64,000 bases of DNA from Flavobacterium shii (GTDB lineage: Bacteria; Bacteroidota; Bacteroidia; Flavobacteriales; Flavobacteriaceae): contig NZ_JAOZEW010000017.1 in NCBI RefSeq assembly GCF_025847235.1, forward strand, positions 1 to 64,000, given 5' to 3'. Shown here piece by piece: positions 28,923 through 37,792 of the stretch. Each line of letters opens with the position of its first letter. Within the stretch, counting starts at the first letter, position 1. A program made the position numbers and the translations under genes. The notes beneath the pieces were generated by a model. That model was not told the DNA's origin. It was given only the letters and a program-made list of their open reading frames with translations, and ran no database searches.

Positions 28923-29266
28923 GCCTCAGATTTACTTCGTCTGTTTGGTTTTATTTTAATTGAACTTATTGAGTTCAATATTTAGACTACATAAGTTTAA
29001 GATTGTAGCAAAAAAGTTAACCATGTAGGTTATATGAGTTCATTTAAGTTTTACTGTTAATAGTGTACTTAATATTTGTTTTTATCACTTATATGTTTAA
29101 AATAATTTAATTGTATAAGGCTATGGGGAAACTTGGACGGTTAAAGCTGTGAAAGTTTGTCAGTTTAGTAGTTTAAGTATACGAGTCATACATAACTCGT
29201 TAAACTTAATTTTTTTTAATCTCTTAATGGTAAGAAAAATGAATGTTTTAGATTTTGGCGAAGTAG
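28923..29266. other. Intergenic stretch without recognisable gene
   Basis: It is very AT-rich, with no ORF of family-like composition. A + strand hairpin at 29171-29206 (GTTTAAG..ACGAGT / ACTCG..TTAAAC) followed by a T run (29207-29219) looks like a terminator with no gene in front of it. A small untranslated RNA between about 28950 and 29220 is possible but unsupported. Confidence 0.4.
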
Positions 29267-30274
29267 TTATTGAGAAACTAATTGGATTGCATGTTGTAAA
29301 TTTTCCTTTTCTACTTGAGCTACATAGTTTATAAAAACAGCGTTGTCATTTTGATCCTGACTTTTTTTCAAAATAGTTAGATATTCATTTTTATGTTCTT
29401 GATCACCTTGTATTGTTGCAAAAACAAAGCCATTTTGTAATAATATCCAATTCATTAATAAATGGGCTATTTGCATGTTTCCACTTTCAAAAGGACTAAT
29501 TGTTATGAATTTTAAATGAACTTCGGAAGCTAATATTATTGGATGTAATGAATTTTTATTTGTTTCAAACCAACTAAAAAGCGAATTCATTTCGCGCGCT
29601 ATTAATGGATCATTTTTATATTTTCCGGCATGATCGGGTTTTATGCTTCTCAAGATTAAACTATGAATAGTTAGTAATTCCTTTTCATTTATGGAGCTGT
29701 TTTTTTGAGTTAAATCTTTTATGTATGAAATTGCTTCGTGCTGATTTACCGCTTCTAAATGCTCTCGCATAGTTTTTCCTGCAATTGTTAATCCTTCATT
29801 AATTACAGCTTTTGTTTCTTGTAATGTAAGTGAGTTTCCATTAATGCGATTGCTTTCGTATGTAAATTGCAATTCTAATATTTTAGAAATTCGGTGTAAT
29901 TCAAATTGTTGAAATGATTGTGTTTTGTTTTTTAAAACTTCAATCTCATCCAAGATATTTTGAAGTGATGATAAAATTACAGAAGTAATTATTTTTTTAT
30001 TATTCTGAATTTCAATTTCGGCAAGATGCAATGCTTTTAAAGCAAGTTCTTCATGACCAATTTCGTGTATTATTTTTTCTTTTAGCCAAATGATTAATAA
30101 GCTTTCAAAATCAATTTCGAGTAAAGCAGCAAGTTTAACGATTTGCTCTCGTGTGGGTTTTCGAGAACCACTTTCAAACTTACTTATTAAAGCTTGATCT
30201 ATTTCCAGTAGCTGAGCAACTTCACGAGTCTTGAAGCCTTTTTGTTCTCGGGCATTTTTGAGTATAGTTTTCAT
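29267..30274 (-). CDS. XRE-type HTH protein fused to a degenerate Fic domain
   Basis: The 335-residue protein has an N-terminal Cro/C1-type HTH (about 1-52, REQKGFKTREVAQLLEID, ISKFESGSRKPT). A helical region and a Fic fold (about 150-310) follow. The Fic core is changed: the usual HPFxDGNGRxxR reads SPFESGNMQIAH. This loses the catalytic His, the acidic residue and both arginines. The class II inhibitory motif, normally (S/T)xxxEGN, reads SNRINGN without the Glu. AMP transfer is therefore unlikely, and a regulatory or binding role through the HTH is inferred. ATG 30274 is preferred; an in-frame ATG at 30316 would add 14 unstructured residues. Confidence 0.85.
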   Translation of the reverse strand: MKTILKNAREQKGFKTREVAQLLEIDQALISKFESGSRKPTREQIVKLAALLEIDFESLLIIWLKEKIIHEIGHEELALKALHLAEIEIQNNKKIITSVILSSLQNILDEIEVLKNKTQSFQQFELHRISKILELQFTYESNRINGNSLTLQETKAVINEGLTIAGKTMREHLEAVNQHEAISYIKDLTQKNSSINEKELLTIHSLILRSIKPDHAGKYKNDPLIAREMNSLFSWFETNKNSLHPIILASEVHLKFITISPFESGNMQIAHLLMNWILLQNGFVFATIQGDQEHKNEYLTILKKSQDQNDNAVFINYVAQVEKENLQHAIQLVSQ

Positions 30275-30393
30275 TTTAAAAAACAAAGTATTATTTGTCA
30301 AGACAAGTTTAGTCATTAATTTTTAAATAAAAAAAGCATCAAAACGAATTCAATGCTGTCTTTAATATTAGGGGTTAGATCTTTAAACTGAAT

Positions 30394-31020
30394 TTATTTT
30401 TTAGGAATAGTTCCGTCTTTTTTCATTTCATTTACTACTGTTCTCATAATGTCATCTACAGTTACGCCTATATCTGTAACATCAGAGGATTGTGTAGTTC
30501 CTGTCCAGATTAATTTATTCTCTTTTAAGGAGAAAACATTAGTTTCTACAATATAATAAGTGTTTTCTACATAATAACCAGGAGAATAAAAATCGGTAGC
30601 GTATAAGCCGTACCATCCTCCAAAAGCTCCTGCGTAAATTCCATTGTAATCACCATAATAAATGCTGGTGTCTGTGCCGGGAACATAATCGGTTTGTTTC
30701 TCTTTACTGACCAATCGCATTGTTATGACACCATCATAATTTTCGTCTTTTAATATCTTTAATTTTTGATCGTTTGTGAGATCATTATTAATTTGATTCA
30801 AAAATTGATATGAAGTATGGAAGATAGGGCTACTGGAAGCAATTCTATTTTCGGTAATCCTGCGAGTCTCTTCATCTTTGACTAAAGCTACAATTAATAC
30901 TTTCTTGAAGTTTTCCGAGCTAATTGTTATTTTTGGATCTCTCCAACTACTAACAATTGTAGAGCTGGTTCCGCAACTATATAGTAAAGCAGCAATTATT
31001 ACAACAAATATTCTTTTCAT
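30394..31020 (-). CDS. Lipoprotein of unknown function (DUF4136-like)
   Basis: The 208-residue protein has a lipoprotein signal ending ALLYSCGTSS (Cys16). It begins with a SSWRDP motif after the signal and later has VLIVALVKDEETRR, DGVITMRLVSKE, a Tyr/Gly-rich stretch (about 118-150), and TTQSSDVTDIGVTVDDIM. The layout resembles DUF4136-type envelope lipoproteins, but I do not assign a function. It lies between the Fic gene and smpB, all on the - strand. Confidence 0.75.
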   Translation of the reverse strand: MKRIFVVIIAALLYSCGTSSTIVSSWRDPKITISSENFKKVLIVALVKDEETRRITENRIASSSPIFHTSYQFLNQINNDLTNDQKLKILKDENYDGVITMRLVSKEKQTDYVPGTDTSIYYGDYNGIYAGAFGGWYGLYATDFYSPGYYVENTYYIVETNVFSLKENKLIWTGTTQSSDVTDIGVTVDDIMRTVVNEMKKDGTIPKK

Positions 31021-31097
31021 AACTTGAAATTTAGAATTAATTGTAGTAAAAATAAGTATAAATAATGAGAAATGATATCTCTTTGAGGTGGATTAAA

Positions 31098-31550
31098 TTA
31101 AAAAGCCTTCTTAATTCGATCCAAATCACGTTTGGTATCTTGTTCTTTCAAAGATTCACGCTTGTCATAGTTTTTCTTCCCTTTACAAAGTCCGATTTGT
31201 AATTTTGCTAGTCCTTTTTCATTTGTAAACAGTTTTAAAGGAATGATTGTTAATCCTTTTGCCTGTACACTTTTTTGAAGGCTTTTCAATTCTTTTTTGT
31301 TCAAGAGCAATTTTCTTTCGCTTCTTGATTTATGATTAAATTGATTTCCGAATGTATATTCTTCAATGTAGGTATTTATAGCAAAAAGTTCATCCCCGCT
31401 AAATTCGCAAAAGCTTTCGGTGATATTTGCTTTGCCAAGGCGTATTGATTTGATTTCGGTTCCAGCTAAAACAATTCCGGCAGTATAGGTATCTATTATT
31501 TCGTAATCGAAGCGGGCTCTCTTGTTGAGTATATTGACAGTTTTTAACAT
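31098..31550 (-). CDS. smpB: SsrA-binding protein SmpB
   Basis: The 150-residue protein binds tmRNA for ribosome rescue. NKRARFDYEIIDTYTAGIVL, GTEIKSIRLGKANI, and the basic tail KGKKNYDKRESLKEQDTKRDLDR are diagnostic. The start at 31550 is chosen over 31595 because the protein begins there in the family. In addition, a -7 element (TACATTTG, - strand 31564-31557) lies immediately upstream of 31550, so the longer form would start before the promoter. Confidence 0.96.
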   Translation of the reverse strand: MLKTVNILNKRARFDYEIIDTYTAGIVLAGTEIKSIRLGKANITESFCEFSGDELFAINTYIEEYTFGNQFNHKSRSERKLLLNKKELKSLQKSVQAKGLTIIPLKLFTNEKGLAKLQIGLCKGKKNYDKRESLKEQDTKRDLDRIKKAF

Positions 31551-31556
31551 AGTATG

Positions 31557-31564
31557 CAAATGTA
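31557..31564 (-). promoter_or_regulatory. -7 element of smpB (TACATTTG)
   Basis: An exact TAnnTTTG match placed 6 bp from the ATG implies a leaderless or nearly leaderless mRNA and fixes the start of smpB. No TTG lies within 23 bp upstream. Confidence 0.5.
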
Positions 31565-31695
31565 AAATAAAAAAGAAAAACTTTAATGAAATCAAAGATA
31601 ATTAAAGAATTTTTTTAACCTATGATTTTAATCATTTTTCAGGAAAAATCTTACTCTTAAGTTTGTTAAATAATTTATAACAAAAACTTAAAAAA

Positions 31696-32334
31696 ATGAA
31701 AAAAATTTTAACATTAGTTAGTATTGTGTTAGTGAGTTTAACTGTAAAAGCTCAGGAAGCAAATCAAGGTTTAAAAGGAGCGTGGTTTGTTACTTCTCAA
31801 TTTGGGTACCAGCAAACTAAAACAGATGTCGTAAAAAGCACCAATTTATTAGTAATGCCAGTTGTGGGTAAATTTATTACTCCTTCGGTTGCTGTTGGAG
31901 CAGGACTTGGATATATTAATATAAAAGCAGATTCAGATAAAGGTACTGCAGCAAATTCTAATTTAATAGTTATACAGCCTTTAGCTAGAAAATATTGGAA
32001 TGTTGCTGGTTCTTTATATTTCTTCGGACAATTAGCAGCACCAATAATCACTGGGAAAGAAAAAGAAAGTGAATTAAAAGTAAACCAATTTGGATTGTCT
32101 TTATCAGGTGGGTTTGATTTCTTTGTGACGAAATATTTCTCAGTTGAGTTTTCTTATGATTTGGCCAACTTTACTTCTACGACTTTAGATAGAAAAGATG
32201 GTTCTAAAACTACTGTAACTAATTTTGGTTTAGCACACGTTGCGAATATTGATTCTTATTATAATGGGGCTTTAGGAGGAAGTAATCCAAACTTGACCTC
32301 ACCACTTTCTTTCGGATTTAAATTTATATTCTAA
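31696..32334 (+). CDS. Outer-membrane beta-barrel protein
   Basis: The 212-residue protein has a signal peptide (KKILTLVSIVLVSLTVKAQ). Alternating amphipathic strands end in FGFKFIF with a C-terminal Phe typical of outer-membrane barrels. Glycine- and aromatic-rich segments such as VAVGAGLGYINIKAD and FGLSLSGGFDFFV support this. It resembles the OmpW/OMP_b-brl class, with unknown substrate. A -7-like TAAGTTTG lies at 31658-31665, and a strong terminator follows at 32381. Confidence 0.85.
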   Translation: MKKILTLVSIVLVSLTVKAQEANQGLKGAWFVTSQFGYQQTKTDVVKSTNLLVMPVVGKFITPSVAVGAGLGYINIKADSDKGTAANSNLIVIQPLARKYWNVAGSLYFFGQLAAPIITGKEKESELKVNQFGLSLSGGFDFFVTKYFSVEFSYDLANFTSTTLDRKDGSKTTVTNFGLAHVANIDSYYNGALGGSNPNLTSPLSFGFKFIF

Positions 32335-32380
32335 CTTGTAGTGAAGTTGATTGATTTAGATTTACTAATTTTGTAAAAAG

Positions 32381-32416
32381 AAAAAGACCGTGCTTTTTAA
32401 AGTACGGTCTTTTTAT
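32381..32416 (+). terminator. Terminator after the barrel gene
   Basis: AAAAAGACCGTGCTTT pairs with AAAGTACGGTCTTTTT, followed by T residues; one G-U pair. Confidence 0.85.
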
Positions 32417-32438
32417 TATTTATTTTAAAAAATATAAA

Positions 32439-32666
32439 ATGCAAAATCAAGATAAAAATCCTTTACACGGAATCACACTTCAAGCAATACTCGAAAAACT
32501 AGTCGACTATTATGGTTTTGATACTTTGAGTGAATTAATTCCGGTTAAATGTTTTACTTCTAATCCTAGTATAAAATCGAGTTTGACTTTTTTAAGAAAA
32601 ACAGATTGGGCTAGAAAAAAAGTAGAAGATTTATATATAAGATCGCTTCCTAAATTTTCTGTATAA
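32439..32666 (+). CDS. VF530/DUF2132 family small DNA-binding-like protein
   Basis: The 75-residue protein has PLHGITLQAILEKLVDYYGF, CFTSNPSIKSSLTFLRKT and WARKKVEDLY. These match the VF530 family (DUF2132), a small helical fold proposed to bind DNA. It starts just after a terminator and ends against the convergent gene at 32667 with no spacer. Confidence 0.9.
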   Translation: MQNQDKNPLHGITLQAILEKLVDYYGFDTLSELIPVKCFTSNPSIKSSLTFLRKTDWARKKVEDLYIRSLPKFSV

Positions 32667-33224
32667 TTAATTTAATTTATACGAAATCATTACACCACCA
32701 CCATAAGGTAACCATTCGCCACTTTTGTTCCAGTTAACTGTTGGTTCATAACGTCCAGGTGTTCCGTCATTATAATGTCCGTGGTAAAATCCTTGATGCC
32801 ATCCTCCGCTAACAAAAAAATCAAGCATAAATTTATCACTTACTTTCTTTTCATATCCTATTGTAGCTCCTAATCTAAATCCGAATCCTTTTTCATATTT
32901 ATTCGTGTCCCAGTAATTCCATTTTTGGATTTCATAAATATCAGCTCCCATGTGACCTCCAAAATAGAAACCATTGAATTTTTCATTAAAATGATAACGT
33001 ACTTCAGGTGTGAAAGTAGCAAACTTCATAGGGTTGTTTCCGTTAAATGATTCCCAAAAAGAAGCCATTAAATCAACATTAAGAGTTAGATTTTTGCCAA
33101 TACTTGTTTCTACAGCAATATCTGGAATTGCTACTAAAGCTGTAGCAGCATTTGCTTTTATATAAGTTTGACTTTGGGATTGAATTGAGAATAATAGAAC
33201 GATTAAGGCAAATAAATTTTTCAT
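32667..33224 (-). CDS. DUF3575-like outer-membrane protein
   Basis: The 185-residue secreted barrel has signal KNLFALIVLLFSIQSQSQ. KANAATALVAIPDIAVETSIGKNLTLNVDLMASFW, here read as two adjoining motifs, is followed by FTPEVRYHF and FYFGGHMGAD, hallmarks of DUF3575. The start at 33224 is preferred over 33278, since the signal peptide begins there and a -7 element (TATATTTG, - strand 33283-33276) lies just upstream. Confidence 0.85.
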   Translation of the reverse strand: MKNLFALIVLLFSIQSQSQTYIKANAATALVAIPDIAVETSIGKNLTLNVDLMASFWESFNGNNPMKFATFTPEVRYHFNEKFNGFYFGGHMGADIYEIQKWNYWDTNKYEKGFGFRLGATIGYEKKVSDKFMLDFFVSGGWHQGFYHGHYNDGTPGRYEPTVNWNKSGEWLPYGGGVMISYKLN

Positions 33225-33275
33225 AAAACTGGTAATTACTAGCAATAAGTTAGTGTGGGTGGCTAGTTTTGGCTG

Positions 33276-33283
33276 CAAATATA
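33276..33283 (-). promoter_or_regulatory. -7 element (TATATTTG) of the DUF3575-like gene
   Basis: Exact TAnnTTTG match; a TTG (- strand 33312-33310) lies 26 bp upstream, slightly beyond the usual spacing. Confidence 0.5.
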
Positions 33284-33359
33284 ACGGAATGTGATGATTT
33301 GTATTGTTACAATTTTAAATTTTAACAAGTATTAGTTAAAATTTAAAGTTCTTTTGTAA

Positions 33360-33911
33360 TTACTCTTTATTTATTAATGAATAAATCACTTTGTCCAAGA
33401 AGCGTCCTTCATAATATTCGGATTCTTTAAAATGAGCTTCTTTTATAAAACCAATTTTTTGTAAAACCCTCTCAGATGCAAAATTGTCAGGATCAATGAC
33501 AGCTTCGATTGAGTGTAATTTCATATCGTTAAAGCCATAATTAATTACAGTTTTTACCGCTTCGGGAATAATTCCTTTTCCGTGAAATTCGGGTAATAAC
33601 ATATAACCAATTTCGGCGCGGTAATGTTCGGGTTTTAGTCGGTAATAACCAATAAGACCAATTACTTTAGGATTACCTTTTAGTGTTATTCCCCAATTAA
33701 TCCCTTCATTGGTCTCAATGTTACTATCAATTAGAGCGATATGTTCCAATGCCTGCTCATCTGTTTTTATGAGTGGTCTTGGGATATACTTCATCGTTTC
33801 CGGATTAGAACGAAGTGTTATGATTTCGTTTATATCTTTATTGGTTACCCTTCTTATAAGTAAACGTTCCGTTTCGAGTTCAGGAAATGGAGAAAAATTA
33901 AATGTTAACAT
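33360..33911 (-). CDS. GNAT N-acetyltransferase (RimJ/RimL type)
   Basis: The 183-residue protein has ETERLLIRRVTNKDINEI, EIGYMLLPEFHGKGIIPEA (acetyl-CoA-binding motif A with R/QxxG variant HGKGI) and NFASERVLQKIGF. This is the RimJ/RimL group acting on protein or small-molecule amines. The target is unknown. It ends 17 bp before the downstream-oriented epimerase, on the same strand. Confidence 0.9.
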   Translation of the reverse strand: MLTFNFSPFPELETERLLIRRVTNKDINEIITLRSNPETMKYIPRPLIKTDEQALEHIALIDSNIETNEGINWGITLKGNPKVIGLIGYYRLKPEHYRAEIGYMLLPEFHGKGIIPEAVKTVINYGFNDMKLHSIEAVIDPDNFASERVLQKIGFIKEAHFKESEYYEGRFLDKVIYSLINKE

Positions 33912-33928
33912 AAAATATCAAGATAAGA

Positions 33929-34780
33929 TTATAGAATTTCGATGCTAAATTTAGAATTAAAGGTTTGATATGCATCTAAAGTCTGGATTCCTTCTTTTTC
34001 GAAAAGATTTCCTGAGTTCTCATTAGTGTCTGAATAACCAAACCAAGGTTCAATACAGATAAATGGTGCATTTTCTTTTGTCCAGATACCTAAACTAGGA
34101 AAAACTGCAAAATCTACTTTTACATAAGGTTTATTGTTCTCTAAAATTGTTAGTGAGTTTGATTCTAATGATTTAAATATTAAAGCATCATTTTTAAATA
34201 ATTCATAATTTAGCTGAATTTGACCGTTTTCTGTTTCTAATTGTTTTGTTTGATTAGATATCAAATCATTCTCAAGCAAAAAATATTTTAGAGCTTCTTT
34301 TTTTTCAAATCCTAAAGAATAATTTTCAAAATTCCCAGGTAATGCTACAGCAGGATGGGCTCCAATGGAAAAGGGTATTTTAGTTTCTGTGTTATTGATT
34401 ATCTTATATTTAATGTCTAATTGAGAATCTATCAGAGTATAAATTATTTGTAATTCAAATTCAAAAGGATATACTTTTAGCGTATCATCATTTGATTGAA
34501 TCGAAAATGTAGCGCTTTCTTCTGTTTTAGCAATTAAATTAAATTCCATATCTCGGGCAAATCCATGTCTAGGTAAATGATAGGATTGACTATTAACTGT
34601 ATAGGTGTTGTTTTTTAAAGTACCTACAATTGGGAATAAAATAGGGGAGTGTTTACCCCAAAAATCAGGATTTCCTTCCCAGATATATTCTTTGTTTTGA
34701 TTGTTTTTTAATGAAGATAATTCGGCTCCAGAATGTTTAATTACTGCAGTAAGTTTTGAATTTGAAATTATTGTAGTCAA
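33929..34780 (-). CDS. Aldose 1-epimerase family protein
   Basis: The 283-residue galactose mutarotase-like beta-sandwich has GAELSSLKN, YIWEGNPDFWGKHSPILFP, PRHGFARD with its conserved His/Arg, IGAHPAVALP and FICIEPWFGYSD. This is the LacX-like branch of the fold. It probably interconverts sugar anomers; the exact sugar is unknown. Confidence 0.9.
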   Translation of the reverse strand: MTTIISNSKLTAVIKHSGAELSSLKNNQNKEYIWEGNPDFWGKHSPILFPIVGTLKNNTYTVNSQSYHLPRHGFARDMEFNLIAKTEESATFSIQSNDDTLKVYPFEFELQIIYTLIDSQLDIKYKIINNTETKIPFSIGAHPAVALPGNFENYSLGFEKKEALKYFLLENDLISNQTKQLETENGQIQLNYELFKNDALIFKSLESNSLTILENNKPYVKVDFAVFPSLGIWTKENAPFICIEPWFGYSDTNENSGNLFEKEGIQTLDAYQTFNSKFSIEIL

Positions 34781-34957
34781 AATTTAGGTTTTGAGTGGTT
34801 TAAGAATGAGTTGTAAATATATTTATAAATTTAATTTATAGGCGAAAAAGCGGATGATTTTTTTTAATAATATTTTAATAAAATTGTATTAATCCATTGA
34901 ATTTAATTCATAAACAGCTTTTTTTTTCATTAATTTGCTAGATAAACAGCAACAAAA

Positions 34958-37222
34958 ATGAAAAAACACTCTTTGAGAGCCGTATTATCGATGGCTTTAT
35001 TGTTTGGAATTTCGGCCACATGGGCACAACAAGTTCCTCCTGCAGCAACTAATCCTATTTCTAAATATGATTATTATGATGCATTCTCTCCATTATTCTA
35101 TTCTAAAAACGGAACATCAACCCGTTCTGCGAGTGGTCAGCCTGGTGCCGAATATTGGCAAAATAGAGCAGATTATAAGATATCTGCAAAATTAAATGGG
35201 GTTACGAATGAAATTATTGGTACAGATGAGATTACATATACCAATAATAGTCCGGATAAAATGTCATTTGTTTGGCTGAATCTAGATCAAAATTTATTCA
35301 AAGAAGATTCAAGAGGAAATGCTGTAGTGCCATTAACAGGTAGTCGTAACGGTGCTCAAGGACAAGTTTTTGATGGTGGTAATAAAATTAAATCAGTAAA
35401 AGTAACTGTTCTGGGTAAGAAGAAATCAGTTGAAGTTGATGCGAAATATGTTGTTACCGATACTAGAATGCAAATTTTTCTTCCAGAAGAATTGGCTTCA
35501 AAAGGAAGTAAAGTCAAAATAAAAATTGAGTTCTCATATATAGCTCCTAATGAAGGGTCGGATAGAACTGGGGTTTTGGAAACTAAAAATGGTAAAATAT
35601 TCACGATTGCTCAGTGGTATCCACGTATGTGTGTGTATGATGATGTAAGAGGCTGGAATACACATCCATATTTAGGAGCTTCGGAATTTTATTTGGAATA
35701 TGGTGATTTTGATGTAAGACTTACTGTTCCAGCGAATCATTTTGTTGTTGCTTCGGGTGAATTATTAAATGCTCCGGAAGTATATACTGCAGAACAACAA
35801 AAACGTTTTAAAGATGCTGCTCAAAGTGATAAAACGGTTACAATTCGTTCTGCCGAAGAAGTTAATACTACTGCAAATGCTGCTGTAAATGAAGAGAAAA
35901 CATGGCATTATCAAATAAAAAATGCACGTGATATTTCTTGGGCATCTTCGGCTGCATTTATTCTGGATGGTGCAAGAATAAATTTACCTAGCGGAAAAAA
36001 ATCATTAGCACTTTCTGCTTATCCTGTTGAAAGTGCGGGAGATGCAGCTTGGGGACGTTCTACGGAATATACTAAAGGGGCAATCGAAAATTATTCAAAT
36101 AAATGGCTTGAGTATCCTTATCCGGTTGCTACAAATGTTGCTGGTAATGAAGGAGGAATGGAGTACCCAGGGATTGTGTTTTGTAGTTGGGAATCAAAAG
36201 GAGAGGATTTATGGGGAGTTACAGATCATGAATTTGGTCACATCTGGTTTCCTATGATTGTAGGTTCAAATGAAAGATTATTTGGTTGGATGGATGAAGG
36301 ATTCAATACATTTATTAATTCATTGAGTTCTGCCGAATTTAATAAAGGAGAATATAAAGACGCGCCAAAGGATTTACATAAATTGGCTGAGTCATTTACA
36401 AATCCTAAATTAGAAACTATTATGAGTTCTCCGGATAATATGAAGGAGGCTAATATTGGTATGTTGTGTTATTTCAAACCAAGTTCAGGTTTAGTAATTT
36501 TAAGAGAACAAGTATTAGGAAAAGAGCGTTTTGATACCGCTTTCCGTACTTATATAGACCGTTGGGCTTATAAACATCCTACGCCAGATGATTTCTTTAG
36601 AACAATGGAAAATGTTTCGGGAGAAGATTTAAGTTGGTTCTGGAGAGGTTGGTTTGTTAATAACTGGCGTTTTGATCAAGGAATAAACTCTATTAAATAT
36701 GTGAAAAATGATCCTAAAAAAGGAGTAATTATTACTATTGAAAACTTTGAAAAAATGGTAATGCCTGTTGTAATAGATGTAAAAACTAAAAGCGGAAAAG
36801 TTTCGAGAGTGAAATTACCAGTTGAAATTTGGCAAAGAAATGTTGAATGGTCTTTCAAATTTGACTCTACAGAAGAAATAGAAAGCATTACAATTGATCC
36901 AGATCATGCTTTCCCAGACAGTAATGAAAGTAACAATGTATGGACAGCTGCTAATGGTAAAATAGAAAAAGATGTTGTTTTGGATTCTTATTTAGGAACT
37001 TATTCTAATAAAAAATCTCCTTTGAAGGCAACATTTACGGAGAAGAATGGTGCTTTAACCGTGGAACTTCCTAACTATCCTAAATTTCCAGTTCAGCCTG
37101 TTGTTAATGCAGTTGATACTTTTGAATCTGCGAGAGCGGGATTAAGGTTTGTATTTACTAAAACAGGAATGAACATGACTATTTTGGAAAATTCGCAGGT
37201 AATTGAATTCACAAAAGATTAA
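34958..37222 (+). CDS. M1 family zinc metallopeptidase, secreted
   Basis: The 754-residue protein has a signal peptide ([19 protein letters not shown]) and the M1 N-terminal beta domain with NLDQNLF. The exopeptidase motif appears as GGMEYPG. The zinc site is [10 protein letters not shown] (HExxH), followed by MDEGFNTF carrying the third ligand Glu. A C-terminal domain with a small beta extension (about 660-754) follows. It is a gluzincin aminopeptidase acting outside the cytoplasm. The Tyr in place of Asn in GxMEN may alter substrate recognition. Confidence 0.93.
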   Translation: MKKHSLRAVLSMALLFGISATWAQQVPPAATNPISKYDYYDAFSPLFYSKNGTSTRSASGQPGAEYWQNRADYKISAKLNGVTNEIIGTDEITYTNNSPDKMSFVWLNLDQNLFKEDSRGNAVVPLTGSRNGAQGQVFDGGNKIKSVKVTVLGKKKSVEVDAKYVVTDTRMQIFLPEELASKGSKVKIKIEFSYIAPNEGSDRTGVLETKNGKIFTIAQWYPRMCVYDDVRGWNTHPYLGASEFYLEYGDFDVRLTVPANHFVVASGELLNAPEVYTAEQQKRFKDAAQSDKTVTIRSAEEVNTTANAAVNEEKTWHYQIKNARDISWASSAAFILDGARINLPSGKKSLALSAYPVESAGDAAWGRSTEYTKGAIENYSNKWLEYPYPVATNVAGNEGGMEYPGIVFCSWESKGEDLWGVTDHEFGHIWFPMIVGSNERLFGWMDEGFNTFINSLSSAEFNKGEYKDAPKDLHKLAESFTNPKLETIMSSPDNMKEANIGMLCYFKPSSGLVILREQVLGKERFDTAFRTYIDRWAYKHPTPDDFFRTMENVSGEDLSWFWRGWFVNNWRFDQGINSIKYVKNDPKKGVIITIENFEKMVMPVVIDVKTKSGKVSRVKLPVEIWQRNVEWSFKFDSTEEIESITIDPDHAFPDSNESNNVWTAANGKIEKDVVLDSYLGTYSNKKSPLKATFTEKNGALTVELPNYPKFPVQPVVNAVDTFESARAGLRFVFTKTGMNMTILENSQVIEFTKD

Positions 37223-37294
37223 TTTGAATTAAAAACTCAGAATAAAGTTGAAGTTTTTTAGTCTTTTTGAAGGCTAATTAAAATAAAAACAATT

Positions 37295-37337
37295 AAAATC
37301 GGCTATTTAAGTTTAACTTAAATAGCCGATTTTTTAT
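37295..37337 (+). terminator. Terminator after the M1 peptidase
   Basis: A 19-bp perfect stem (arm starting AAAATCGGCTATTTAAG) with a single-base loop is followed by T residues. It isolates the arginine cluster. Confidence 0.85.
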
Positions 37338-37436
37338 TAAAAGTTTAAAATTATATAGATTTATTGCTGTCCTAATGCGATAAGATTATAAAAACAACAT
37401 TATATTAAAAAAATGTTACAAATGCTCAAAGATGTA

Positions 37437-37464
37437 TTGTAATTAAAAAAAATATGTAAATTTG
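37437..37464 (+). promoter_or_regulatory. Arginine-cluster promoter (TTG-N17-TAAATTTG)
   Basis: TTG at 37437-37439 and TAAATTTG at 37457-37464 have exactly 17 bp between them, a full match. The expected start site (about 37469-37471) coincides with the ATG at 37470, so a leaderless upstream ORF is predicted, followed by a leader of about 320 nt before the first enzyme gene. Confidence 0.8.
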
Positions 37465-37469
37465 CACCA

Positions 37470-37556
37470 ATGAATAAAATAAGTTTACATATAACTTCTA
37501 TCTCACGGACAAACTTGCCTGTTACTTCTCCCGAAGTACGGATGCTATCTCTATAG
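37470..37556 (+). CDS. Candidate 28-residue leader peptide of the arginine cluster
   Basis: The ATG lies at the predicted transcription start. The 28-codon ORF ends TAG at 37554-37556. It has only two arginines (R13 and R24), both CGG, a codon that is rare in the neighbouring genes, which use AGA/CGT. Between them the DNA folds as TACTTC-TCCC-GAAGTA (within 37530-37550). This resembles a ribosome-stalling or attenuation ORF, which is inference. Nothing here proves translation. Confidence 0.4.
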   Translation: MNKISLHITSISRTNLPVTSPEVRMLSL

Positions 37557-37792
37557 TATTCAAAAGAGTTTTACGTCGTATTTTATTTATATTCATTTTT
37601 TTGTTTTGAAATCACTTAAGTTGTCCATTGGACAAATACATCCTAAAAGTATATATTGTTTAAAATTATCTGAATGTCATCTTTTTGATATTGAGTATTT
37701 TACGTATATTTTATTTAATTTTACGGAAGTAACTCTTGGGTTTCATAAAAAAAATCATTTCTCATTTTTTAACCCTAACTTCAACTATTGAA
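37557..37792 (+). promoter_or_regulatory. Leader region between the upstream ORF and the GNAT gene
   Basis: It contains the palindrome TTGTCCATTGGACAA (37621-37635), a possible operator or hairpin. It also holds two imperfect copies of a GAGTnTTTTACGTnGTATTTTATTTA-like block, near 37567-37596 and 37693-37722. No full-length gene is present. Confidence 0.45.

Noticed and set aside
29149-29334. 61-codon + strand ORF overlapping the Fic gene end
   Set aside because: No recognisable sequence, crosses a hairpin with a T run, and overlaps the conserved - strand gene.
30274-30316. In-frame ATG at 30316 as the start of the XRE-Fic protein
   Set aside because: The extra 14 residues resemble no XRE N-terminus, and the HTH begins at the second Met; not fully excluded.
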